A stretch of DNA of 64,000 nt from Tridacna crocea (Eukaryota > Mollusca > Bivalvia > Cardiida > Cardiidae), in contig OX031064.1 of NCBI GenBank assembly GCA_943736015.1, forward strand, positions 37,003,361 to 37,067,360, in the 5' to 3' direction. The notes below the pieces were generated by a model. It was not told the origin of the DNA. It did not search any database and saw nothing but the letters and a program-made list of their open reading frames with translations. The position numbers were made by a program, and so were the translations under genes. Shown piece after piece: positions 43,282 to 62,600 of this stretch (position 1 is the stretch's first letter; each line of letters starts with the position of its first letter).

Positions 43282-43500
43282 CCCATTACCAAACGACAAT
43301 ATTTCAGACTGGTCCAAATTGAAAAGGCAAAATAAAAGTGACTGAAAATTTGAAATTTGTTTTGTGATGAGTAGAAAACATTGTGGAAAAAGGAGAAAAT
43401 GCTGGTTACCAGCATTAATTTTTCTCCTTTTCCCACAATGTTTTCTAAAGGCTTCTTTCTAAGGGGTGTCAAAAGTAGGGATTGTGTGGTAATGTGTTAA
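43279..43500 (-). mobile_element. MITE-A copy, chained
   Basis: Left arm lacks GCATTTGCAGACG; distal palindrome arm carries an extra AATTT. Confidence 0.75.
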
Positions 43501-43664
43501 GCCCCTTTCTGATTAGATAAAAGCTGGGGGAGTGCTAAGTAGAGGGGAAGCCATGTTATTAACCAGCATTTTTTTCTTCCTTTTCCATTTCATACTTTTT
43601 TCTACTAATTCTACACTTTCAATGTCACATGATATTACTTGAATCACTTTTAGTATGGCATGTA

Positions 43665-43893
43665 TTAACTCTTTACCACACAATCCCGACTTTTAACAAC
43701 TCTGGGAAAGAGGCCTTTTGAAAACATTGTGGGAAAAGGAGAAAATGCTGGTAACCAGCATTTTCTCCTCTTTCCACAATGTTTTCTACTCTTTCCAGCA
43801 AAAATTTCAATTTTTGAGTCAAATTTATTTTGTCATCTGGAAATGTTTTCAATTTGGAAAAACCGACAATTTTGTTGTTAGGTAATGAGTTAA
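43665..43893 (+). mobile_element. MITE-A copy, first of a chain of four
   Basis: Intact TTAA ends; right TTAA shared. Confidence 0.85.
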
Positions 43894-44118
43894 AGCTTTA
43901 CCACACAATCTCGACTTTTAACAACTCTGGGAGAGAGGCCTTTTGAAAACATTGTGGGAAAAGGAGAAAATGCTGGTAACCAGCATTTTCTACTTTTCCC
44001 ACAATGTTTTCTTCCCTTCCTAAAACAAATTTCAATTTTTGATTAACATTAATTTTGTTGTCTGCAGTTGCTTCCAATTTAGACAAGTCTAAAATTATGT
44101 TGTTTGGTAAAGAGTTAC
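43890..44118 (+). mobile_element. MITE-A copy, second of chain
   Basis: Same orientation as, and very similar to, the previous copy (ACAACTCTGGGAGAGAGGCC); right TTAA reads TTAC. Confidence 0.8.
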
Positions 44119-44346
44119 CTCTTTATCCGAACATCAAAATTTTAGACTGGTCCAAATTAAAAGCAGTTGCAGACAACAAAATAAATTTAATTAAAAGAAT
44201 GAAATTTGTTTCCAGCAGGGTAAAAAACATTGTGAAAAAAGAAGAAAACGCTGGTTACAAGCATTTTCTCCTTTTCCCACAATGTTTTCAAAAGGCTTCT
44301 ATCTCAGGGTCGTAAAAACCAGGGATTGTTGGAGAAAGGGTTTTAA
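44115..44346 (-). mobile_element. MITE-A copy, third of chain
   Basis: Several unpaired bases in the palindrome (GAAAAAAGAAGAAAACGC). Confidence 0.75.
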
Positions 44347-44569
44347 CTCTTTCCCATACGACAAAAACTTAGACTGGTCCAAATTGAAAGGCTTTGCAGA
44401 CAACAAATTAAATGTAACTGGATTGATGATTTTTGTTTTGGATCAGGTAGAAAACATTGTGAGAAAAGGAAAATGCTGGTTGACAGCATTTTCTCCTTTT
44501 CCCTCACAGTTTTCAAAAGCCTTCTTTTACAGAGACATTGAAACTCAATATTGTGTGGTAATGAGTTAA
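44343..44569 (-). mobile_element. MITE-A copy, fourth of chain
   Basis: One arm one base shorter (GAAAAGGAAAATGC). A further worn half-copy follows at 44570-44740. Confidence 0.75.
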
Positions 44570-44758
44570 TACTGGTAGACAGCTTTTTCTCAGTTTTCCA
44601 CAATGATAGCCACTCTATAAAAAGCAAATTTCGTCATTTGAGCAGGAAATGTATATACACATCTATATGTATCCCTAATTTGAGCCAAATTCAATGCATT
44701 CAATTTACACAGGGATAAATTTTTGAAATCAAATCAAGATAGAATTTGCTTTATTGCC

Positions 44759-44972
44759 TTAACTCTTTACCACAAAATCCCCACTTTTAACGACCCTTGA
44801 AAAGAAGCCTTTTGAAAACATTGAGGGAAAAGGAGAAAATTTTCTCCTTTTCCCACAATGTTTTCTACCTTTCAAAAATCAAAATTCAATGTTTGATTCA
44901 CATTTATTTTGTCGTCTGCAAATGGTTTCAATTTTGACTAGTCCAACATTTTTTCGTTTGGTAAAGAGTTAA
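44759..44972 (+). mobile_element. MITE-A with loop and inner arms deleted
   Basis: The centre reads AGGAGAAAATTTTCTCCTTT: TGCTGGT and ACCAGCA are both missing, leaving a shorter perfect palindrome with no loop. Confidence 0.8.
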
Positions 44973-45213
44973 CTCTTTACCACATGGCAGTACTATAGAC
45001 TGGTCTAAACTGAAAGCATGTGCAGACGCAACATCAAATGAAGCTCACATATTTGCTTCGTTTCTCTGGAAGGCTAGAAAAACATTGCGGAAAAGGAAGA
45101 AAATGCTGGTTACCAGCATTTTCTTATCATCATTTTCTACTCTTTCTACAATGTTTTCAAAAGTCTTATCTCTGAGAGTTGTTAAAACTGTAGATTGTGT
45201 GGTAATGGGTTAA
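44969..45213 (-). mobile_element. MITE-A copy, chained
   Basis: Shares TTAA with the loopless copy; about 15 extra bases in the distal arm (CTTATCATCATTTTCTACTC). Confidence 0.7.
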
Positions 45214-45333
45214 TGAATGTGTCATTGTATGAAGCCAGAATTCTCAACAGCATCTGTAGCTGAAGAATCAATTAGCTTGAAAATGAAGTCTTTGCTCCTA
45301 GTTTGCTACTATTAAGTCTTATGACTTAGGCTG

Positions 45334-45562
45334 TTACTCATAACCAGACAACATTATTTTAGACTTGTCAAAATCAAAAAGTATTTGCAGACGACAAAAT
45401 AAAAGAGACTGATAATTTGAAATATGTTTTGTGAAGGACAGAAAACATTGTGGGAAAAGGAGAAAATGCTGGTTACCAACATTTTCTCCTTTTCCCACAA
45501 CGTTTTCAAAAGGCTTCTTTTCCAGGAGCATCAAAAGTAGGGATTGTGTGGTAATGGGTTAA
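45334..45562 (-). mobile_element. MITE-A copy
   Basis: Right TTAA intact, left reads TTAC; one mismatch in the core (TTACCAACATT). Confidence 0.8.
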
Positions 45563-45967
45563 GCATGACTCCCTGACCTTTTGCAGACAGTGTGAATCAA
45601 GATTAGACTGCACAGTAAACATAGAAATGTAGTCTGATCTTTGACTACACTGTTGGAAAAGATAACTTTTAATATATCCAACAAAGAAATACTTTTGACA
45701 TGGGAAAATTCATGTTTAATACTCATTCATTTAGCCAGGATAAGACTTAACCAGTTATAACATGTCTTTTCCCCGATCAAAGTCTCGTGAATAAAAAAAA
45801 CACTTCCCAAACAGACACAATTCCTGTAAGAAACGTAAATAAGCAAGGTGGTCGAGTATGAGTCACTTGCATTACAAGTAAACAGATACACAAAAATGTA
45901 TGCAAGGTAGATGTCAAAGGTCAACAAATTTATCGTCATGGGGAAGGTTAAAAAGAAAGCACCTTAC

Positions 45968-46203
45968 CGACCTCCGAATATCGCAGTAAGCCAGTGCACA
46001 ATCGTTTATTACTACTCTCTCGTTTTGGGAGCACTTCCAGGATCCGTTTATGCCTTAATGTATGACATCCATTGACCATATTCAGTGTATCCAGACTTTC
46101 AGCTCCACCACTTCCTCCATTTTTGTTGACAGTGATGACGTCACGGTATGCAAGGTTATATCCCTTGAACGAATGGAAAGTTGTAAGGCCAAAGAATGAC
46201 GGC
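45968..46203 (-). other. candidate upstream exon of ZRANB1 (5'UTR or N-terminal extension)
   Basis: On the minus strand an acceptor-like CTTTTTTCAG ends at 46204 and a donor-like GTCG|GTAAGG lies at 45968/45967. The stretch is free of the local transposons and richer in CpG than its surroundings. Spliced to the acceptor at 37712 it would be in frame with the ZRANB1 ATG and open back through an upstream ATG (MVNGCHTLRHKRILEVLPKR). The peptide resembles nothing I know, so an untranslated exon is the safer reading. Splicing is inferred, not shown. Confidence 0.4.
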
Positions 46204-46460
46204 CTGAAAAAAGAGTATTGTTCATCTAGAATATCATCCAAAGGTAAATTTCAATGTTTATATCTGAACAAAAACTGAACACAATAAGGAATACTACTGT
46301 AGTTGTTAGAAAATTATACGGTATTGGTTAAATTCCCGTGTATCATTGGTTTTCGCGACAGCGTAACCTATGTAAACAAATGAGAAAGTGAGATTTTTTT
46401 CAGATACCACGCATCTTATCCCGTTCTCACAGTACGGTATACACTTCTATAGACAAATAT
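46130..46460. promoter_or_regulatory. candidate bidirectional promoter, ZRANB1/PACRGL
   Basis: It lies between the divergent genes. It contains a perfect CRE palindrome TGACGTCA at 46136-46143, an inverted CCAAT (ATTGG) near 46344 followed by a CpG-containing TTTTCGCGACAGCG, and no recognisable transposon. The transcription start cannot be placed from sequence. Confidence 0.3.
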
Positions 46461-46671
46461 TTTTTTTTTTTTTGTCAGCCGCATATAATGTGTCATTTGC
46501 AGATGAAAAATTTGGACATGTCATTATAATTATTGTCAGATCAGAGACAAGAGTAAATGGAAATGGGTTTCCTTAGCTAGATAATATCAGCTTGTGAGGC
46601 ATGCTTTAGAAGTGATAAGCTGCAAGTTAAAAAAGAAATCGCATTCAGCCACAAAAGGTCATCAAATCACA

Positions 46672-46905
46672 TTAACCCATTACCACACAATCCCTACTTT
46701 TTGCAACCCTGAGAAAAAGAAGCCTTTATAAAACATTGTGGGATAAGGAGAAAATGCTGGTAACCAGCATTTTCTCCTTTTCCCGTGATGTTTTCTTCTC
46801 CTCTTCAAAAAACAAATTTCAAATTTTCAATCACTTTTATTTTCTCATCTGCAAATGCTTTTCATTTGGACAAGCCTAAAATATTGTTCTTTGGTAATGA
46901 GTCAA
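46672..46905 (+). mobile_element. MITE-A between ZRANB1 and PACRGL
   Basis: Left TTAA; right reads TCAA. A 60-bp right-end fragment of another copy follows (46908-46968). Confidence 0.75.
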
Positions 46906-47084
46906 GCACTCTAATGTTTTTTTCTGTCAGGGTCATCAAAATATGTGATTGTTCGGTAAAAGGTCAAGACAGGTATTCTTTTTCAGGTTACATGTTAACA
47001 TCTTGACCTTTTATGAGATCTCATTATAAGCTTGTTTTATTCTTATACAACAAGAAGTCATCAGACTTGCAGTTGGACATTGAT

Positions 47085-56314
<9,230 letters not shown>

Positions 56315-56954
56315 CATGCTTTCTACTCAACTTCTGTGATATCAACATTTTTGTTGTTAAATGCACATGTGAGGAAGGAATTCAAGACGGGGTTCTTCAG
56401 CTGGTTTCTTATCTTTACTAGTTTTGCGTTTTAACCTCGCTGCAGAATCTGCTAAAAGACTTTAAGAGAACTGTGGCTCGAATTATTGAATTTGACTTGA
56501 ATAGGCAACAAAATATAAGAAAAAAAACTACCGCTTTTTCTACAAGTTTTCAGAAGTCTCTCTCCCAGGGCTTAACATGGGATAACTTGAAGGGTAAAAC
56601 ATCTTTAATCCACTTTACCAATGAGAGTCTGCAATACAATATTTATGGGTTACACATGGTACTAGCCCATCACATCATAATGGATCAATAGGAGCCACTA
56701 TTTTAAATAACTGACTTAATCATGAGGTAGTAAGGTACAGTAGACTGGTCCTTTGACAAACAAAAAATTGACCAATAGGAAAAAGTTTCAGCCCAGGCCA
56801 GCATGCATGGACTGCACAGGCTGACCTGAATCAATACTTGTCGCAGATGCATAAGCCTCCTTTTAGCAGAGCACAGCTCATATGTAATTTGTTGCATGTA
56901 GAAAAAATATGAGAAGAAAAGTATTGTTTTGATCCATTCTATCATGAACAGAAT

Positions 56955-57300
56955 TATTTTTATACACCCGCAAAATGAATGTTTTCTGGGGTAAACTGGA
57001 ATCAGCCTGTCTGTCCACGTGTCAATCCATGTGTCCGTCTGTGTACAAAATACTAGTAGTTTTGTGTCGTGAACTTTCCTACAGTTTTCCTACAATTGTA
57101 TTGAAACTTTACACATATATTGATCATACATGTATTTCGAAGATTTGCAAAAAAGCAGTTTTCAATTGTCAGCTCCACCTGGTTGAGGAATTATCTCCCC
57201 TTGAACTTGACACTTTTTTCTGTCAAAGCGTTGGTGAGGGTATTAAGTCACATTTAGTGACAGCTCTAGTTTCATTTATAAATTTGTCACTTGTACTAAA
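56955..57300 (+). repeat. dispersed repeat with CACATTTAGTGACAGCTCTAG end
   Basis: Begins TATACACCCGCAAAATGAA, continues with CTGTCTGTCCACGTG-like text and ends TTTAGTGACAGCTCTAGTTT. I recall this as a common molluscan repeat end; the long frame across it is not accepted as a gene. Confidence 0.45.
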
Positions 57301-57394
57301 AACATAATATTATAGAACAGAAAGTTATATTACTTTAAGCAGTCTTGTAAGCCACATGTACCAAGAACATATATCTCTGAACATTTATCATTGA

Positions 57395-57534
57395 GAATTG
57401 TCTTTGAGGTGGTAGAATACATTGTGGAAAGGGGAGAAAGTGCTAGTTGAGGGCAATCTACTATTCCCACAAACTTTTCAAACACCTTTTTCCACAGGCT
57501 TACTAAAACTCTGTATTGTTTGGTGAAGGGTTAC
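57395..57534 (-). mobile_element. MITE-A, right part
   Basis: Worn palindrome to TTGTTTGGTGAAGGGTTA. A separate right-arm fragment lies at 58007-58081. Confidence 0.5.
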
Positions 57535-58257
57535 ACACATGCTGTATCTGTTTGTTTGTATGAGGATTTTGTGCGCTTCAAAACATTATTTCAGCTGTAT
57601 CTCAGGGGCTAGAGTACATAACTATGCAACCATGATTTCCCTGATTTTCTTTACTAGCTTCCTTACCAAGCCACTGGCTGCTATATTCTAATAAGTCCAT
57701 GAAACGATGTTGACCAGTGTGAAAGAATCGTACCATAATTCATTAATCCGTGCAAAAAAATTACCAAAACTGAGAAATCGAACCAGGAACAACCCTTATT
57801 TGAGCCCACAAAACACATGCATACTTGAGGAAAATTAAATATTCAGTCATGTACAGTATTAGTAGATATGTTTTTAATTATTTATTGTGTAATATGTGAC
57901 TTATTTTTTAAATAAAATGTCTTAACACAAATAACGACTTACAAGGTTATGTTGAACTGTGATATAAAATATGATCATTATCACTTCATAATCACTGCTA
58001 GTCAGCTATCTTTATTTTGTCATCTGCAAATGCTTCGAACTTGGACAAGTCTACAATTTTATCATTTGGTAAAGATTTAAATCGTGATTTATGTAGGGAG
58101 TCACAGAGAGGCTAATTGTACTTTTTTCATATGACCTGCTGAAGCATTTTCTTAAATGTTAGTAAGAGATTCAGATTTTTATACAGATTAAACTGGCAAG
58201 TAAAGTACAAGAGTCTTAGATGGTGTGTATTTTGATTGGCTATACATGTCTAGTCGG

Positions 58258-58485
58258 TTAACTTTTACCAAATGACAAAATTTTAGACTGGTCCAGATTG
58301 AAAGCACTTGCAGACCACAAAGTAAACATAACTCAAAAATCGAAATTTGTTTCAAGCAGGGTAGAAAGTATTGTTGGAAAAGGAGAAAATGCTGGTTACC
58401 AGCATTTTCTCCTTTTCCCACAATGTTTTCATAAGGCTTCTGTCTCAGGGTGGTAAGAACCAGGGATTGTTTGGTAAAGGATTAA
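58258..58485 (-). mobile_element. MITE-A copy, intact
   Basis: TTAA ends; distal arm matches the proximal one except GTATTGTTGGAAA. Confidence 0.8.
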
Positions 58486-58781
58486 GAAAGACAGTTCAGT
58501 TGTTGTCTCTGTGAATTCCTTTATATATCACAACTAAGAGACTTTGAAAGACTACAGGAAACAAATGGACAGGTGGTAATATACAGGATGGCACACCATC
58601 TTGAATTGTCTGTAAACTCATATTCATTATACCTGTTTGTATACAGGTATTGTAGAAAGTTGAAAGACTAAATATGCCTTTGATTTCAATACGTTCATTG
58701 GATTAAAATAGGAACTATTTGTGAGAACGAGGACACTCTAACTGGTAAGTGACTTGTCCGCTTGACTTGTGTGTTAATGGC

Positions 58782-58992
58782 TTAACCCTTTACCCCATAA
58801 GGCATTTCTATGGTATCTCTGATTGACCCCAAATAACATCAAGGATGAAGCCGTTTCTTAGGTATATGATAGCATAGAAAACATTGTGGCAAAAGGTGAA
58901 ATTGCTTGTGACAAGAATTTCTCCTTTTGCCACAAAGTTTTCCAAAGACTCCTACAAGCAATGCATAGAGTATCTATGGAGTAAAGGGTTAA
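58782..58992 (+). mobile_element. MITE-B copy
   Basis: TTAA ends; arm loop region decayed (TTGCTTGTGACAAGAA). Confidence 0.8.
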
Positions 58993-59207
58993 CCCTTTCC
59001 ACAGCAAATATATAAATTCACCCCCCCACCCCCTTTTTGACAACTGAAAATAAAATCTGCTGCAGCTCAAAAAGATTTTTCATCGTAGAGGCTTGACAAG
59101 AAAAGGGGACGGTGAAGATCAAAGATCAGACTGAACATTCTGTCTAATCTGATCTTGACTCATGTTCTCTGCAAAAAGCCCTGTTTATGCATAGGATGCT
59201 GAATACT

Positions 59208-59434
59208 TTACCTCTTTACCAAATGACAAATTTATAGACTAATCCAAATTGAAAGCATTTGCAGACAACAAAATAAATGTGACTGAAAAAAATCGAAATT
59301 TAATTTGGGAAGGGTAGAAAACATTGTGGGAAAAGGAGAAAATGCTGGTAACCAGCATTTTCTCCTTTTCCCACGATGTTTTAAGCAGGCTTCTACCTCA
59401 GGGTCAAAAGTCGTCATTGTGTGTTGAAGATGTA
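59208..59434 (-). mobile_element. MITE-A at the 3' end of BNIP1
   Basis: Begins 18 bp beyond the BNIP1 stop in transcript direction. Both arms read essentially in full. Confidence 0.8.
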
Positions 59435-59451
59435 AATAAATACAAGAAATA

Positions 59452-59642
59452 TCAGCTCCACAATCTCCTTTTTAAGATATATAACACAGTTGCAAAGAAA
59501 AATACTAGGGCAATGAAAATGAGTAGTTTATCAGTCAATTCCCGCTGGCCATATTTGGTCAAAAGTTTTTTAGAAGTCTGTATCTGACTGCCCATTGACT
59601 TGAATTCCTCATGGGTGTCTCCAATTGTCTTTGAAGAGGATT
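59452..59642 (-). CDS. BNIP1: BNIP1 last exon, SNARE end and tail anchor
   Basis: Sixty-two full codons after a split Glu, then TGA at 59454-59452. HEEFKSMGSQIQTSKKLLTK, YGQRELTDKLLIF and an 18-residue hydrophobic segment match the family. Acceptor AATTTCAG. A MITE-A hairpin begins 18 bp past the stop, so it is probably in the 3'UTR. Confidence 0.97.
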
Positions 59643-62600
59643 CTGAAATTTGAAAAATAAATATCTGTGTACCAGGAAAAGGGAAAAAGAAAGTTGAAAT
59701 CTTCGGGATTTTTCATTGGCCCACTCATCTGCGCGAGTACTGGTGTAGTTCCCAGGAAGCAGAATCGAGAGAGATTGGTATAGGTTGTAGGAACTTGTTT
59801 CTCAATCGATGTAAAATAAATATGTTTAACCCTTTACCCCACAATCCCGACTTTTAATGACCCTGATAAAGAAGCCTATTAAAAACATTGAGGGAAAAGG
59901 TCTTTGAAAAGGTATAAAACATTGTGCAAAAACGAGAAAATACAGTTGCCAGCATTTTCTCCTCCCCTCCCATCCCCGCCTATGTTTTCAAAGGCCCTTT
60001 TCCTTGGGAGCCATTAAACTCTGGATCGTAACTGTGGTAAATTATCAAAAACCTTTAAACATAAAAAAAAAAAAATTAATAATGTATGCGACAACAAAAC
60101 TGTACCTAGAGTTGTCAATGTAAGATTTCCCTTCCGCACTTGCGCATCCATTGTCTGATTAAGCTCCATCAATGTTTCTGTTATATCATTGGCTGCTTTG
60201 GCTAAGGTTTCTTTATTGTTAATGTTCCTGTTGTAAAACAAAATTAACCCTTTACCAAACAACGAAATATTAGACTAATACATGCACATAGCAACAGCAT
60301 TTCCATGCATCATATTCCATGTGGCCCAACTAATGAGACAGTCTCAGGAAAGTTTAACCCCTACTTTTGACGCCCCTGAGAAAGAAGCCTTTAGAAAACA
60401 CTATGGGAAAAGGAGAAAATGCTGGTAACCAGCATTTTCTCCTTTCCCCACAGTGTTTTCTACCCTTCCCAGAACAAATTTCTATTTTTCAGTCACCTTT
60501 ATTTTGTCGTCTGCAAATGCTTTCAATTTGGACAAGTCTGAAACTTTCTTGTGTGGTAAAGAGTTAAAAAAAACTGTATGGCTTGGAGAAAATGTTGATT
60601 GTCAGCATTTTCTCCTTTTCTCACAACTTTTGAAAAAGTTTTTTCATCTGGCTGGTTAAAATACATGGATTGTTTGGTAACAAGCTACAGGTTTAGTGTT
60701 CAGTCTTTTAAAATGAAGAGTTTGTAGTACCTCATCATGGTTTTTGAGAATGGTGTGTTGCAAAGATGAATAGCTAGCTCAAAAGATGATTGTTGTCTTT
60801 GAAAGGGTTGCAAAAGTTGTTGGGAAAAGGGAGAAAATACTGGGTCACCAGCAATTTATTCTTTTCTCTCGGTTTTTCCCCTAAGTCCCTTTTCTGAGGT
60901 AATTTAACCCATTACTAAATGACAATATTTTTTACTGGTCTAAATTGAAAGCATTTGCAGACGACAAAACAAAAGTGACTGAAAATTTGAAATTTGTTTT
61001 GTGAAAAGTAGAAAACATTGTGGGAAAAGGAGAAAATGCTGGATACCAGCATTTTCTCCTTTTCCCGCAATGTTTTCTGAAGGCTTCTTTCTTAGGGTCA
61101 TTGTGTGGTAATGGGTTAAAATAGGATTGTTTGGTACAGGGATAATAGTGCTTTTAAATGAACAACACTGCCCTGTTTCATTTCATTACAATCTGAAGAT
61201 ACAATTTATTATTAAAATTCAAATCTTGTCAAAACTGTTTTGAAAGAGTAAAGGTGCCATCAAGCAGAATTTAGGGTTTTTTTATGGTCATGTCATTCTG
61301 CAGTATAAAGGTTAGTGAAAGTAACAATTAAATTTACCTTTTCCTTGTTCCTCCAGAGAGTAGTTCCTCTTTTTCATTTTTGTCTATGGCCATTTTCACA
61401 GATAAATTAGTCTTGCGTAGTGACGTCAAGTTGCTAAAAAGTTTGAAACATGCAAAAATTAGAACTTTAGTTAAAAAGGTCTGTCAACATGTTTCTAATC
61501 TTAGCCAATCACAAGTATGTCTACTTTTGGGCTAATATGGATTGCACAGGCTAATATAGATTGTAAATCACACAGCATGCAGTTAGATCTTGCAGGAAAA
61601 ACGTCTGCTATTCCAGGTTCTTGTTGTTATCAGACTGAAAATACATGTATCTATTTTGATTGACGACACTTTATCAAACGACCTTACCTTTACATGTTTT
61701 ATATGGTAACAGCTCTTTTCCCCTTTTCTCACAGCGTTTTCTACCCTACCAAAGACAAAGTCTATCATTTTGGACAAATTTAATACAACAGCCGTCAAGG
61801 CTGAGCAAGTCTAGTATGTAAGATTTAATAACATTATCAAATCAAAAGTTCAGAAGTACAGATATGCAGCCGTCTTACCTTGTCAACCTTTGTCGGTGGT
61901 TTTCTACATTTTTCAAAATCACTTCTCTGTCCTCAGTCTTGTCCTGCTCCTTTCCAAGTCTTTCCAATTCCTACAAGTAATTAATACATGTACATATGTT
62001 TTTACCAGCATTTTCTCCTTTTCCTGCAATGTCTTCATAAATCATCTCCATAAGGGTCATTCACACAATGACAACTTGTAACACCCCTGAAAGAGATGGC
62101 TTTTGAAAACATTGTGGGAAAAGGAGAAAATGCTGGTTATCAGCATTTTCTCCTTTTCCCACAGTGTTTCCTACCCATCAAAGAAAACTCATGCCATATG
62201 AGCCACATTGAAACTGTCATCGGCAAATGCTTTCAATTCAGATAAGTCAAAATCTTGTCGTGTGGGAAACGGGTAAAACAAGGGCCTATGTGGTTAAGGA
62301 TTAAGGTTAGAAAACTTTGAGAGACAAAGAAAAAATGTTGCTCATCTGTATTATCTACTAACTTCCTCAACATTTTTTTTAAAAGCTGTCTTCCAAGGGG
62401 TACATGTAGGTATAAGTGTTACCCTACAATTCTGACTTTTAACAACCTTGACAAAGAAGAACTTTGAAAACATACAAAGACTTATGCAAGCATATATATA
62501 TATATTGGATCTAAAAAGAAAACACATATATATGTGGGGAAAAAGAGGAAATACTGTCAACTAGCATTTTCTCCTTGCCATAGTATGTTTTCTACCCTAT

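Noticed and set aside
47013-47084. Upstream ATG at 47013 as PACRGL start
   Set aside because: The 24 added residues precede an acceptor-like CTTGCAG at 47072 and have no counterpart in the family; ATG 47085 is preferred.
56975-57307. 110-codon frame
   Set aside because: Lies across a dispersed repeat and shows no conserved protein pattern.
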